From: Sphingobium sp. HWE2-09
GTDB lineage: Bacteria; Pseudomonadota; Alphaproteobacteria; Sphingomonadales; Sphingomonadaceae
Length of the DNA stretch: 64,000 bases
NCBI RefSeq assembly: GCF_035989265.1
Contig: NZ_JAYKZX010000003.1
Span: 186,001 to 250,000 of the forward strand
Reading direction: 5' to 3'
Shown: one piece after another, positions 26,314 to 35,479 of the stretch
How positions within the stretch are numbered: position 1 is the first letter of the stretch
How the letters are laid out: each line of letters begins with the position of its first letter
Made by a program: the position numbers and the translations under genes
The notes under the pieces: model-generated
Told to the model about the DNA's origin: nothing
What the model saw: only the letters and a program-made list of their open reading frames with translations
Database searches by the model: none

Positions 26314-28587
26314 ATGGCGCGCACCCCGCGGAAGCAATCCGGCAAAAGCAAAGACAAGGGCGTCAGCCGCCGCATGCTGCTGATCGGCGGCGGCGCGGCG
26401 ACGGGGTTGCTGATCGCCTGGGGCGTATGGCCGCGCCGCTATCAGCCCAATCTGAATGCCGGTCCCGGCGAAACCGTCGTCAATGCCTTTCTGAAAATCG
26501 ACATATCGGGCCAGATTATCGTCGTGGTGCCGCAAACCGAAATGGGGCAGGGGGTCACCACCGTCCTTCCGCAGATATTGGCGGACGAACTGGGCGCGGA
26601 CTGGCGGACGGTCGCGGTGCAGAGCGCGCCGATCAGCCCGCTTTACGCCAACACATTGCTGGCGCGCGAATGGTTGAGCAGCGACTGGACGCGGCTGCTG
26701 GGCGGCGCTGGCGATTGGGCGATCGATCAATATGCGACGCGCGGCGCGCTGATGCTCACCGGCGGCGGCACGTCGATCCCCATGTTTCGGGACGCCTATC
26801 GCGATGCTGGCGCAGCCGCGCGCATATTATTGTGCAAGGCGGCGGCGAAACGCTGGGGCATCCCCTGGGAAAGCTGCGACATTGCCGACGGCATCATTTC
26901 AGATGGCGGCGCGCATCGCATGAAGATCGGCGATGTGGCAGCGGAGGCTACGACGTTCGACCTGCCCGCCATCCTGCCCTATCGTCAGGGGCAGGACGGC
27001 CGCCTGTCCGGCCAGGATCTGCCGCGCCTCGATACCCCGTCGAAGATCGACGGCAGCCATAATTTCGCGGCCGACATCCGTTTGCCCGACATGGTCTATG
27101 CCTCGATCCGTCAAGGGCCGATCGGCGACGCCGTGCTGGCTGGTCTGGACGAACGGTCCGCCAGCAGCGTCACCGGCTTCCTCAGGCTGGTAAAGCAGGA
27201 ACGGTGGGTCGCGGCGGTGGCGATCAACTGGTGGGCTGCCAACAAGGCGCTGGACTTGGCCGACCCCGTCTTCACCCTGCGCGGCGTGCCGGTCAGCAGC
27301 GGTGGCATTGACGACCGGCTGGAACAGGCTTTTGCCGGGTCTGCGGGTCGTCGGCTCTATGCGCAGGGCGATCTGGCGCCGGTGTTCGAAGGGGCGACCA
27401 TTCTCGCCAGCGAATATCAGGTCGATGCCGGGCTGCACCTGGCGCTCGAACCGCCCAGCGCGACGGCGCGGGTCACCGATGACGGTGCGGAAGTGTGGAT
27501 GGCGACGCAGGCGCCCGGCCTGGCCCGCGCGGCGATCGCCGATGCGCTGGGCCTGGCGGAGCGGGCGGTCGCGCTCTATCCGCTGCATGCGGGCGGCTCC
27601 TTCGGTCGCAAGATGGACTGGGATGTCGGCGTGCAGGCGGCCTTGCTGGCGCGCGAGATGCAGCGTCCGGTGCAACTGCTCTGGTCGCGGCTGGAAGATG
27701 TCATCCACGACCGCCCCAGTGCGCCCGCCCATGCCCGTATGGCCGCCAAGCTCGGCCGCAACGGCGCGATCGAAGGCTGGCTGGCGAAGGTCGCCGCCCC
27801 CTGCGCCATGACGCAGACCTGGGCGCGCATCGCCGATGGCGCGCTGCCCCATGAAGCGGCGGCGGATGCCGCGGACAAGGCCACGCGGCTGGCGGTCGCG
27901 GGCATGGCACCGCCCTATGCCATTCCCCACTGGGCGGTCGATCATTTTCCGACCGACGTCGGTCTGCCGCTGGGCTTTACGCGCGGCAACGCGCATCTCC
28001 ACAGTGCCTTCTTCACCGAAAGTTTCGTCGATGAACTGGCGCATCTGGCGGGGATAGAGGCGATGTCCTTCCGCATCCAGATGCTCGGCGGCAATCCGCG
28101 CCTGGCCCATTGCCTGTCCACCGCCGCGTCGATGGGCGGGTGGCAGGGCGGCATAGCAGGCAGCGGGCAGGGGATCGCGGCGCATATGATGGATGGCGCC
28201 TATGCAGCCGTGCTGGTGGAAGCGGCGATGAACGGCGACGCCCTGAACGTCAATCGCATCGTTGCGGCCGTCGATGTCGGCGATCAGGTCAATCCCGACA
28301 TCGCCCGGCAGCAGATCGAAAGCGGCCTCATCTATGGCCTGGCTTATGCGATGGGTGCGTCCGTGCCCTATGAACGCGGCCTGCCGACCCGCGCGATCCT
28401 GGGCCGTATGAACCTGCCACGGCTGGCGGACGTGGGGGAGGTGACAGTGGAACTGATCCGCAGCACCGCCGATCCGGCCGGGGTCAGCGATCTCGCCGCG
28501 CCTTTGGTGGCGCCTGCCATCGCCAATGCCCTGTACACATGGACAGGTCAGCGCTTGCGCAGCCTGCCGCTAGTGGGAACCGCATGA
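26314..28587 (+). CDS. molybdopterin cytosine dinucleotide-binding oxidoreductase large subunit (isoquinoline 1-oxidoreductase beta type)
   Basis: A 757-residue protein with a twin-arginine signal: SRRMLLIGGGAATGLL followed by a hydrophobic stretch. It has the xanthine-dehydrogenase-family molybdopterin domains (VVVPQTEMGQGVTTVLPQIL near residues 70-90; HAGGSFGRKMDWDVGVQA near 430). Such proteins hydroxylate aldehydes or N-heterocycles and need a small [2Fe-2S] alpha subunit, but none is adjacent here. ATG 26314 is preferred over upstream in-frame starts that would cross the previous gene. The end overlaps hemH as ATGA. Confidence 0.82.
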   Translation: MARTPRKQSGKSKDKGVSRRMLLIGGGAATGLLIAWGVWPRRYQPNLNAGPGETVVNAFLKIDISGQIIVVVPQTEMGQGVTTVLPQILADELGADWRTVAVQSAPISPLYANTLLAREWLSSDWTRLLGGAGDWAIDQYATRGALMLTGGGTSIPMFRDAYRDAGAAARILLCKAAAKRWGIPWESCDIADGIISDGGAHRMKIGDVAAEATTFDLPAILPYRQGQDGRLSGQDLPRLDTPSKIDGSHNFAADIRLPDMVYASIRQGPIGDAVLAGLDERSASSVTGFLRLVKQERWVAAVAINWWAANKALDLADPVFTLRGVPVSSGGIDDRLEQAFAGSAGRRLYAQGDLAPVFEGATILASEYQVDAGLHLALEPPSATARVTDDGAEVWMATQAPGLARAAIADALGLAERAVALYPLHAGGSFGRKMDWDVGVQAALLAREMQRPVQLLWSRLEDVIHDRPSAPAHARMAAKLGRNGAIEGWLAKVAAPCAMTQTWARIADGALPHEAAADAADKATRLAVAGMAPPYAIPHWAVDHFPTDVGLPLGFTRGNAHLHSAFFTESFVDELAHLAGIEAMSFRIQMLGGNPRLAHCLSTAASMGGWQGGIAGSGQGIAAHMMDGAYAAVLVEAAMNGDALNVNRIVAAVDVGDQVNPDIARQQIESGLIYGLAYAMGASVPYERGLPTRAILGRMNLPRLADVGEVTVELIRSTADPAGVSDLAAPLVAPAIANALYTWTGQRLRSLPLVGTA

Positions 28588-29585
28588 ACCAGCCCCCCGA
28601 TCATCCCGCCATCCCTGCGCCCAAGGTCGGCGTTCTCCTTATCAACCTCGGCACCCCCGATGCCCCCGATCCGGCGTCGGTGCGCCGCTATCTGGCGGAA
28701 TTTCTGTCCGACCGGCGCGTGGTGGAAATTCCGCAACTCCTGTGGCAGCCGATCCTGCGTGGCGTCATCCTGACCACCCGGCCCAAGAAATCCGCCCATG
28801 CCTATCAACAGGTGTGGACGGCGGAAGGATCGCCGCTGGCGGTGCACACCCGCGCCATCGCGCTGGGCCTGCAGCAGGCGATGGGGCAGGGGGTCTTGAT
28901 CGACTGGGCGATGCGCTACGGCAATCCCTCCATATCGGATAAGTTGGCGGCGATGAAAGCCCACGGGTGCGAACGCATCCTGCTCGCGCCGCTCTATCCC
29001 CAATATAGCGGCGCGACCACGGCGACCGCCAATGACGCCGCTTTCGCGGCGCTTGGCGCCATGCGCTGGCAGCCCGCCATCCGCACCCTGCCGCCCTATC
29101 ATGACGACCCGGCCTATATAGCGGCGCTCAAGCAATCGATCGAAGGGCATGTCGCCTCGCTGGACTTTGTGCCGGACGCACTGTTGGTTAGCTTTCATGG
29201 GATGCCCGAACGTACGCTGCATCTGGGCGACCCCTATCATTGCCAGGCGGTCAAGACCGCTCGGCTGTTGCGGGAGGCGCTGTCGCTGCCGGTGCATATG
29301 AGTTTTCAGTCGCGCTTTGGCCGCGCCAAATGGCTTGAACCGGAAACCGAAGCGACACTCGCCAAATTGGTTACCGAAAATGTCCGTAGCATTGCTGTAG
29401 TAACGCCCGGATTCGCGGCCGACTGCCTTGAAACTCTAGAAGAAATCGCCTTGCGTGCGAAAGAGGTTTTTTTAACCCAAGGTGGCGAAAAATTTGCCTA
29501 TTTACCCTGTCTAAACGCGTCGGGCGAAGCTATCACTCTATACCAGAGGCTAATGAGCCGCGAACTTTCGGGTTGGATAGACTGA
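28584..29585 (+). CDS. hemH: ferrochelatase
   Basis: A 333-residue enzyme that inserts Fe2+ into protoporphyrin IX to make heme. It opens VGVLLINLGTPDAPDPASVR and has the family signature LLVSFHGMPERTLHLGDPYH with catalytic His205, then MSFQSRFGRAKWLEP. It overlaps the oxidoreductase gene by ATGA. The last ~65 codons use many TTA, CTA, GTA and AGG codons and are AT-richer than the rest, unlike its neighbours. An iron-uptake set lies just downstream. Confidence 0.95.
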   Translation: MNQPPDHPAIPAPKVGVLLINLGTPDAPDPASVRRYLAEFLSDRRVVEIPQLLWQPILRGVILTTRPKKSAHAYQQVWTAEGSPLAVHTRAIALGLQQAMGQGVLIDWAMRYGNPSISDKLAAMKAHGCERILLAPLYPQYSGATTATANDAAFAALGAMRWQPAIRTLPPYHDDPAYIAALKQSIEGHVASLDFVPDALLVSFHGMPERTLHLGDPYHCQAVKTARLLREALSLPVHMSFQSRFGRAKWLEPETEATLAKLVTENVRSIAVVTPGFAADCLETLEEIALRAKEVFLTQGGEKFAYLPCLNASGEAITLYQRLMSRELSGWID

Positions 29586-29613
29586 CCCTTGTTTACTGGA
29601 AGAGGAGACGCAG

Positions 29614-30336
29614 ATGTCGAGAGTAGCGATCGTCACGGGCGGAACGCGTGGCATCGGCGAGGCGATCAGCCTGGCGCTGCAGGAACTGGGTTACACCGTC
29701 GCCGCCAATTATGCCGGTAACGAGGAAAAAGCGAAGGCGTTCACCGAAAAGACCGGCATCGCCACCTTCAAATGGGACGTGGGCGATCATCAGGCCTGCC
29801 TGGACGGCGTGGCGCAAGTGACGGAAGCGATCGGCCCGGTCGATATCGTCGTCAACAATGCGGGCATTACCCGCGACGGCGTGCTGGCGAAGATGAGTTT
29901 CGACGACTGGAACGAAGTCATGCGCATCAATCTGGGCGGGTGCTTCAACATGGCCAAGGCGACGTTCGGCGGAATGCGCGAACGCGGCTGGGGCCGGATC
30001 GTCAATATCGGGTCGATCAACGGCCAGGCGGGCCAATATGGCCAAGTCAACTATGCCGCGGCCAAGTCTGGCATCCATGGCTTCACCAAGGCGCTGGCGC
30101 AGGAAGGGGCCAAGGCGGGCATCACCGTCAACGCGATCGCACCGGGCTATATCGACACCGACATGGTCGCCGCCGTCCCCGCCGCCGTGCTGGAAAAGAT
30201 CGTCGCGAAAATCCCGGTCGGTCGGCTGGGCCAGGCGAGCGAGATTGCGCGCGGCGTGGCGTTTCTGTGCAGCGAGGAAGGCGGCTTCGTGACCGGCAGC
30301 ACCCTGTCGATCAACGGCGGCCAGCATATGTATTGA
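29614..30336 (+). CDS. phaB: acetoacetyl-CoA reductase
   Basis: A 240-residue short-chain dehydrogenase close to PhaB/PhbB, the NADPH-dependent step that makes (R)-3-hydroxybutyryl-CoA for polyhydroxybutyrate. The cofactor loop is TGGTRGIGEAIS, then NNAGITRDG, and the catalytic triad is Ser (NIGSINGQAGQYGQ), Tyr and Lys in VNYAAAKSG. A GGAAGAGGAG site precedes the ATG. No polymerase gene (phaC) is near. Its TGA overlaps the ATG of the following small gene. Confidence 0.93.
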   Translation: MSRVAIVTGGTRGIGEAISLALQELGYTVAANYAGNEEKAKAFTEKTGIATFKWDVGDHQACLDGVAQVTEAIGPVDIVVNNAGITRDGVLAKMSFDDWNEVMRINLGGCFNMAKATFGGMRERGWGRIVNIGSINGQAGQYGQVNYAAAKSGIHGFTKALAQEGAKAGITVNAIAPGYIDTDMVAAVPAAVLEKIVAKIPVGRLGQASEIARGVAFLCSEEGGFVTGSTLSINGGQHMY

Positions 30337-30632
30337 TGCGCATGGACGACCCTGCCGATGGCCCGTCCGGGCCGGAAGGGTCGCCCTTCGCTCCGCCGGT
30401 CAAGCGGAGCGTGACGATCGCCGGGCATCAAACGGCGATCAGTCTGGAACCGATTTTCTGGGACGCCCTGCGCGCCCGCGCCGCCCAACAGCATCTGCCC
30501 CTCAATGCGCTCGTCGCCCGCATCGACGCCGCGCGGCTGGCCGTGGCCCATCCCCCCAATCTCGCCAGCGCCATCCGCTGCTGGCTGTTCCAGCAACATA
30601 GTTGTGACAATGGTAATAATTATTCGCAATAG
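30336..30632 (+). CDS. ribbon-helix-helix (RHH_4) domain protein
   Basis: A 98-residue protein whose residues ~30-90 match the RHH_4 fold: KRSVTIAGHQTAISLEPIFW is the DNA-contacting ribbon and first helix, followed by LRARAAQQHLPLNALVARID and NLASAIRCWLF. Such proteins are predicted transcription regulators. The ATG overlaps the phaB stop (TGATG), so it is read by coupling; ATG 30342 is an alternative. Its 3' end overlaps the candidate iron box before the TonB-dependent receptor gene. Confidence 0.8.
   Translation: MRMDDPADGPSGPEGSPFAPPVKRSVTIAGHQTAISLEPIFWDALRARAAQQHLPLNALVARIDAARLAVAHPPNLASAIRCWLFQQHSCDNGNNYSQ
30614..30632 (+). promoter_or_regulatory. candidate Fur-like iron box before TonB-dependent receptor
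   Basis: TAATAATTATTCGCAATAG overlaps the end of the RHH gene and lies ~65 bases before the receptor ATG. It shares the ATTCGCA-TAG core with the site at 33291-33310 before tonB. Based on local similarity and context only. Confidence 0.4.
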
Positions 30633-30694
30633 CGTTGACTCTGCGAAGGACTCTCAATAGCAGACCCCTCAACAACGAAAGGGGATCTGAAACT

Positions 30695-33181
30695 ATGTCG
30701 AAATCCGGGAATATGACGTCTTTTCTGGCGCTCGGTTGCGTCGGCGCGATTGCGTTCGCGGCCAATGCCAGCGCTCAGGATGCGCAGCAGGGCGCGCGTC
30801 TTGGTGGCATGACCGTGACCGATACCGCAATCGATGAATCGGCGATCAAGGTCGAAAAGGCGGAATCGCCCAAATATACCCGGCCCCTGCTCGACACGCC
30901 CCAGACCATCACGGTCATCGGTAAGGAAACCATCCAGCAACAAAATCTCCTGACCCTGCGCGACGTTTTGTCCACCGTTCCCGGCATCACCTTCGGCGCG
31001 GGCGAAGGCGGCTTTGGCTATGGCGACCGCATCATCCTGCGCGGCCAGGACGCCAAGAACGACGTCACCATCGACGGTGTCCGGTCGGGCGCGTTCCTCA
31101 ATCGCAACGAAGTCTATAATATTGAACAGGTCGAAGTGACCAACGGCGCCAATTCGGTGATGAACGGCGGCGGCTCCGTCGCGGGCACGATCAACCTGGT
31201 GACCAAGCGTCCGCTGGCCGATGACCAGACGATCGTGAACGTAGGCATCGGCACCGACAACTATTATCGCGCCACGCTGGACGCCAACCAGCGTGTCAAC
31301 GACCTGATCGCCGTGCGCCTGAACGCCGTCTATCACAAGAATGACGTGCCCGGCCGCGACGTCGAATATTATGAGCGCTACGGCTTTGCCCCGGCGATCA
31401 CGATCGGCATCGACAGCCCCACCAGCCTGACGATCCAGGGTGAATATCTGCATGACGACGCCATGCCGCAATATGGCCTGCGCTATTATGCCAACCTGGG
31501 CGGCTTCCTCGACGAATTCGACCGGTCCGGCTATTATGGCTTCGCCAATCTGGATCAGCAGAACAGCAAGACCCGGTCGCTCCAGGCGATCTTCAGCCAT
31601 GCGTTCAGCGATACGGTCAAGATCCGCAACCTGACCCGTTACGAACATATTCGCCAGAACACGATCACCAGCCAACCCAATGGCACCTTCTGTCTGGCCT
31701 CGACCGGGTTGCAGCCGCAGGCGCCTTTCCTGGGCGGCACAGCGGCGGCCTGCACCGCAACCGTTAATGGCGCGAATTTCACCGTCCCGGCGGGCTATTA
31801 TCTCCCCACCGGCGGCCGCGGCGTGCAGCGCTTCATCAACAACACGACCGCCTATAACCAGACCGACCTGAGCGCCGATTTCGCCACCGGCGGTATTCAG
31901 CATACGCTGGTGCTGGGCGCGTCGGCCATGTGGGAACAATATCGGCAGGAGCAGGGCACGCTGCCGCGTAACGCCGATGGTTCCACCCCGGCCTTTCCGC
32001 TGGTCAGCATCTCCAACCCCGGTGAGGTCATCCAGGGGCCGACCGGCTACAGCTATGGCAACAACGAATATGAAGGCCCGATCAACTTCATCCGCTCCAG
32101 CCAAGCGCTGGGCGAGCAGACCAGCTACGCCGCCTATCTGTTCGATACGATCAAGTTCAGCGACTTTTTCGAGATCAACGGCGGCGTCCGTTACGAGCGG
32201 GTCGAAGGGTTCAGCCGCAGCTTGAGCTATGTCACCACCGGCGCGACGATCGGCCAACTCACGCCATCGACCGCCGCAGCGCCCAATCCCAGCTATGCAC
32301 GGATGGACGCCCGTAATCTCTTCTCCTACCGGGTGGGGGCGGTCGTAAAGCCCACGCCGGACACCAGCCTCTATGTTGCCTATGGCAATTCCACCCTGCC
32401 ATCCAAGGCATCGGTCGACGGCAGCTGTTCGTTGGACAATGCGTCCGGTGGCAGCGGCACCTGCAATGTAAAACCGGAAACCACCAAAAATTACGAGATC
32501 GGTGCCAAGGCCGATCTGTTCGACAAGAAGCTGCTGCTGACGCTGGCCGCCTTCCGCAACGACCGCAACCAGATCAAGGTCGTTTCGGGCGATCCCTTGC
32601 TGCCGGACCAGGCGACCGATGGGCACCAGCGAGTGGAAGGCATTTCCTTCGGCGCGTCGGGCAATATCACCAGCAACTGGACGATTTCCGCCAATTATAT
32701 GTATCTCAAGTCGGAGATCAAACAGGGTGTGTCGGATTATTGCCTTGCCAATCCGGGGTCGGTCAGCGCGGCGGCGGGCACCTGCGCCAATAGCGCCGCC
32801 TTCCTCGATCCGACGGCGGGCTATGCGTTGACCAACACGCCCAAACATTCGGGCAGCCTGTTCACCACCTACCGTTTCCCCTTCGGCCTGGAACTGGGCT
32901 ATGGCCTGACCTACCAGGGCAAGTTCCTGCTGAACCAGCCGACGCTGGCGCAGCTTAGTGCGGTCGGTGGCAGCACCTATGTCGCCTATTATGTGCCCAG
33001 CTACACCATCCATCGCCTGATGGTGAACTACCCGATCACGCCGAACCTGAAGGCACAGATCAACGTCCAGAATTTCACGAACGAGAAATATGTGACGACG
33101 GTCCGCAATTCGGTCGCTGGCAGCTGGGCACAGCCCGGACCGACGCGGTCGGCGGTGTTCAGCCTGAACTACAGCTTCTGA
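30695..33181 (+). CDS. TonB-dependent siderophore receptor (catecholate type, Fiu-like)
   Basis: An outer-membrane receptor of 828 residues. A signal peptide (FLALGCVGAIAFAANASAQ) precedes the plug: LLDTPQTITVIGKETIQQQN is the siderophore-receptor plug start, followed by the TonB-linked ring GDRIILRGQDAKNDVTIDGV. The barrel ends in the aromatic C-terminal residue (SLNYSF). It resembles Fiu/catecholate receptors that import ferric siderophores. The AGGGGA site at 30679-30684 selects ATG 30695. The downstream TonB and PiuC-like genes form a functional set with it. Confidence 0.9.
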   Translation: MSKSGNMTSFLALGCVGAIAFAANASAQDAQQGARLGGMTVTDTAIDESAIKVEKAESPKYTRPLLDTPQTITVIGKETIQQQNLLTLRDVLSTVPGITFGAGEGGFGYGDRIILRGQDAKNDVTIDGVRSGAFLNRNEVYNIEQVEVTNGANSVMNGGGSVAGTINLVTKRPLADDQTIVNVGIGTDNYYRATLDANQRVNDLIAVRLNAVYHKNDVPGRDVEYYERYGFAPAITIGIDSPTSLTIQGEYLHDDAMPQYGLRYYANLGGFLDEFDRSGYYGFANLDQQNSKTRSLQAIFSHAFSDTVKIRNLTRYEHIRQNTITSQPNGTFCLASTGLQPQAPFLGGTAAACTATVNGANFTVPAGYYLPTGGRGVQRFINNTTAYNQTDLSADFATGGIQHTLVLGASAMWEQYRQEQGTLPRNADGSTPAFPLVSISNPGEVIQGPTGYSYGNNEYEGPINFIRSSQALGEQTSYAAYLFDTIKFSDFFEINGGVRYERVEGFSRSLSYVTTGATIGQLTPSTAAAPNPSYARMDARNLFSYRVGAVVKPTPDTSLYVAYGNSTLPSKASVDGSCSLDNASGGSGTCNVKPETTKNYEIGAKADLFDKKLLLTLAAFRNDRNQIKVVSGDPLLPDQATDGHQRVEGISFGASGNITSNWTISANYMYLKSEIKQGVSDYCLANPGSVSAAAGTCANSAAFLDPTAGYALTNTPKHSGSLFTTYRFPFGLELGYGLTYQGKFLLNQPTLAQLSAVGGSTYVAYYVPSYTIHRLMVNYPITPNLKAQINVQNFTNEKYVTTVRNSVAGSWAQPGPTRSAVFSLNYSF

Positions 33182-33290
33182 CGGCTTGATCCTCCCCGGC
33201 CCGTCCCGGCCGGGGATGCAGGGTGGGCGGCGATACACACTTACTCTCCTCGGGTCGCCGCTCGTCCTTATTTTGCCCAATGTTGCTGCA

Positions 33291-33310
33291 ACGCAATTGA
33301 TTCGCATTAG
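33291..33310 (+). promoter_or_regulatory. candidate Fur-like iron box before tonB
   Basis: ACGCAATTGATTCGCATTAG lies ~40 bases before the tonB ATG and includes the GCAATTGATTCGCA pattern seen in alphaproteobacterial iron-repressor sites. It resembles the site at 30614-30632. Confidence 0.45.
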
Positions 33311-33346
33311 TCTTCGCGTTATGGGCGGGACGAGGGAGGCGCTTCC

Positions 33347-34132
33347 ATGCTGCAAGCCGCGAGCCAGCCGATCGACGATAGGACGTCCATAGCCGAACCC
33401 TGGTGCGCCCCCATGGTGGCGTCTGCCCCGGCGGCGCCCTTGCCGCCTGTGGCGACCAGCCCTGCCGCCAGCCGCTATGGCGCGCGGTCCCGGCCTAATC
33501 TTACCGCTGTCGTCGCCATATTGGCGGTGCATGCGCTGGCGCTCGGCGCGTTGATCCAGGTGCGCCATCAGGCCCAGCGCGTGGAGGTCGCGAAGCTGAC
33601 GGTGGTGAACCTGTCGCCGCCACCTCCGCCTCCGCCGCCCGCATCGGAAACGCCACTTCCACCGCCCTCCGCGCCGCAGGTGGTCGCGTCCCCGCCGATC
33701 GTGCAGACGCCGACCCCGCCTGCGCCGGTCGTCCAGACCTCGCCCGATCCCGTCCCGGTTCCTACGCCCGCGCCGACCGTGGCCGTCTCACCGGGGCCGC
33801 CTGCGCCCGTCGCCGCGCCTACGGCAACGCCGAGCCTGGTGCAGAATGGCGACCTTGGCACGCAGATGGTCGCGGGCAAGCCGCCGCGATATCCGGTCGA
33901 AAGCCGCCGCAAGCATGAGCAGGGCACGGTCGTGCTGACCCTCATTCTGGCGGTCGACGGCGGCGTGGAAAGCATCGTCGTCAGCCAGAGCAGCGGATCG
34001 CCCCGGCTGGACGAGGCCGCCCGCGACGCGGTGAAGGGCTGGCGCTGGAAGCCTACGATCCGCGGTGGCCAGCCGGTGCGGGTCAAGGGCGTGGTCGAAA
34101 TCCCCTTCATCCTGCGCACCCAATCCGCCTGA
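33347..34132 (+). CDS. tonB: TonB family energy-transducing protein
   Basis: A 261-residue protein. A membrane helix ([20 protein letters not shown]) near residues 52-72 is followed by a long proline-rich spacer ([18 protein letters not shown] and more) and the TonB C-terminal domain: [19 protein letters not shown] with [19 protein letters not shown]. It couples the inner-membrane proton motive force (through ExbBD, absent here) to the receptors. Gene order receptor-tonB-piuC is iron-uptake typical. An alternative later start at ATG 33413 is possible. Confidence 0.9.
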   Translation: MLQAASQPIDDRTSIAEPWCAPMVASAPAAPLPPVATSPAASRYGARSRPNLTAVVAILAVHALALGALIQVRHQAQRVEVAKLTVVNLSPPPPPPPPASETPLPPPSAPQVVASPPIVQTPTPPAPVVQTSPDPVPVPTPAPTVAVSPGPPAPVAAPTATPSLVQNGDLGTQMVAGKPPRYPVESRRKHEQGTVVLTLILAVDGGVESIVVSQSSGSPRLDEAARDAVKGWRWKPTIRGGQPVRVKGVVEIPFILRTQSA

Positions 34133-34148
34133 CGGACGCGCCTTTGCC

Positions 34149-34832
34149 ATGTTGATCGCCATAGCCGACCTGATCGACGCCGCGGGCGTCGCCGCCATCC
34201 GCGCCGTCATCGACGCGGGCGCATGGGTGGACGGCAATATCACCTCTGGCCACCAGTCCGCGCTTGCCAAGCGCAACCTGCAATTGCCCGAAGATTGCGA
34301 TGCGGCCAAGCAGGCCGGGCAGATGGTGCTGGACGCGTTGGGCCGGTCGCCTTTGTTCATCGCCGCTGCGCTGCCGCTTAAAATCTTTCCACCCCTCTTC
34401 AACAGCTATGCGGGTGGGCAGAAATTCGGCGTGCATGTCGACAATGCCGTCCGCATCCAGGCCGGAACCGGCTTTCGCGTGCGATCCGACCTGTCGATCA
34501 CCGTCTTTCTGGAAGAACCCGACGCCTATGATGGCGGGGAACTGACGATCGAGACGCAGTTCGGGGTGCAGCAGGTGAAGCTGCCAGCGGGCCATGCGGT
34601 GCTCTATCCCTCTTCATCGCTGCACCGGGTCGAACCGGTGACGCGGGGACGACGGGTGGCGAGTTTCTTCTGGTTGCAGTCGATGGTCCGCGACGATGGG
34701 GCACGGCAGATGCTGTTCGACCTCGATCGCAGCGTACAGGGCGTGGCGGCGGCGATGGGGCAGGATCATGACGAAGTGATCCGCCTGACCGGCGTCTATC
34801 ATAATCTGCTGCGACGCTGGGCCGACACCTGA
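34149..34832 (+). CDS. PKHD-type Fe(II)/2-oxoglutarate dioxygenase (PiuC-like)
   Basis: A 227-residue enzyme with the facial triad His96-x-Asp98 (FGVHVDNA) and His159 (SSSLHRV), and the 2-oxoglutarate arginine near 169. It matches the PiuC family often next to catecholate-siderophore receptors, whose substrate is unknown. The start ATG 34149 lies 17 bases after tonB, so it is in the same transcript. Confidence 0.9.
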   Translation: MLIAIADLIDAAGVAAIRAVIDAGAWVDGNITSGHQSALAKRNLQLPEDCDAAKQAGQMVLDALGRSPLFIAAALPLKIFPPLFNSYAGGQKFGVHVDNAVRIQAGTGFRVRSDLSITVFLEEPDAYDGGELTIETQFGVQQVKLPAGHAVLYPSSSLHRVEPVTRGRRVASFFWLQSMVRDDGARQMLFDLDRSVQGVAAAMGQDHDEVIRLTGVYHNLLRRWADT

Positions 34833-34872
34833 CGGGCGATTGGACGCGATGAAAGCGTGAGGATCAGGCGTG

Positions 34873-35319
34873 CTAAACCGCCTCTACCTGCAACATCGTT
34901 CCTTCCGCACCTACGATGCGCACCCTGGCGCCGACATCCGCGTCGGCACCACGCGCGCTCCATACGCTGTCGCCCACGCGGACACGGCCTTCGCCGCCGG
35001 TAATCGGATCGACCACGATGACGGTCTGGCCGATCAGGCGGGCGGTGCGATCGTTGAGCAGGGGGTCGGTGGAGGCGACGGGATTGTCCACATACCAGCG
35101 ACGACCGGCATAGACGGCCGCGACGCTGAGCGCGGCGAACAGCAGGAACTGAAACGGGAGCGCGATCGGCAGGGCCAGAGCGACAAGGCCGGTGATGGCC
35201 GCGGCGATCGCGATCCAGATGAGGAAGACGCCGGGCAGCATGACTTCGGCGATGCCCAGCAATGCGGCGAAGACGAGCCAGCCCCAATGGTCCTGGAGGT
35301 GGGAGAGAGTGGCGATCAT
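34873..35319 (-). CDS. NfeD family protein
   Basis: A 148-residue membrane protein. Two or three hydrophobic segments lie at about residues 10-70 (WLVFAALLGIAEVMLPGVFL, then the two following helices); the C-terminal part is the NfeD OB-fold (GGEGRVRVGDSVWSARG). NfeD proteins pair with SPFH proteins. Here the SPFH gene is directly upstream (minus strand). Start ATG 35319 (MIATLSH) is chosen because the longer form crosses non-conserved sequence. Confidence 0.85.
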   Translation of the reverse strand: MIATLSHLQDHWGWLVFAALLGIAEVMLPGVFLIWIAIAAAITGLVALALPIALPFQFLLFAALSVAAVYAGRRWYVDNPVASTDPLLNDRTARLIGQTVIVVDPITGGEGRVRVGDSVWSARGADADVGARVRIVGAEGTMLQVEAV

Positions 35320-35383
35320 GGGGTGGGCGTCCGTGAGCCGATGTTCGCGCGGAAGCGGGGTTGGAGAGGGCAGCAACTCCCTG

Positions 35384-35447
35384 TACCCCGGCGCAGGCCG
35401 GGGTCCAGAACCATGGTAGCAACTGGACCCCGGCCTTCGCCGGGGAA
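35384..35447. repeat. inverted repeat with GCGCAGGC/GCCTTCGC halves
   Basis: TACCCCGGCGCAGGCCGGGG (left, 35384-35403) and CCCCGGCCTTCGCCGGGG (right) are inverted copies in the gap between the NfeD and SPFH genes. The same half-site design recurs at 54924-54989. Confidence 0.85.
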
Positions 35448-35479
35448 CAGGTCAGGGATGATGAACCTGTCCACCCGCA

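Noticed and set aside
30620..33568. A 982-codon minus-strand frame opposite the TonB-dependent receptor
   Set aside because: Antisense shadow of a high-GC gene; receptor plug and barrel motifs on the plus strand are unmistakable.
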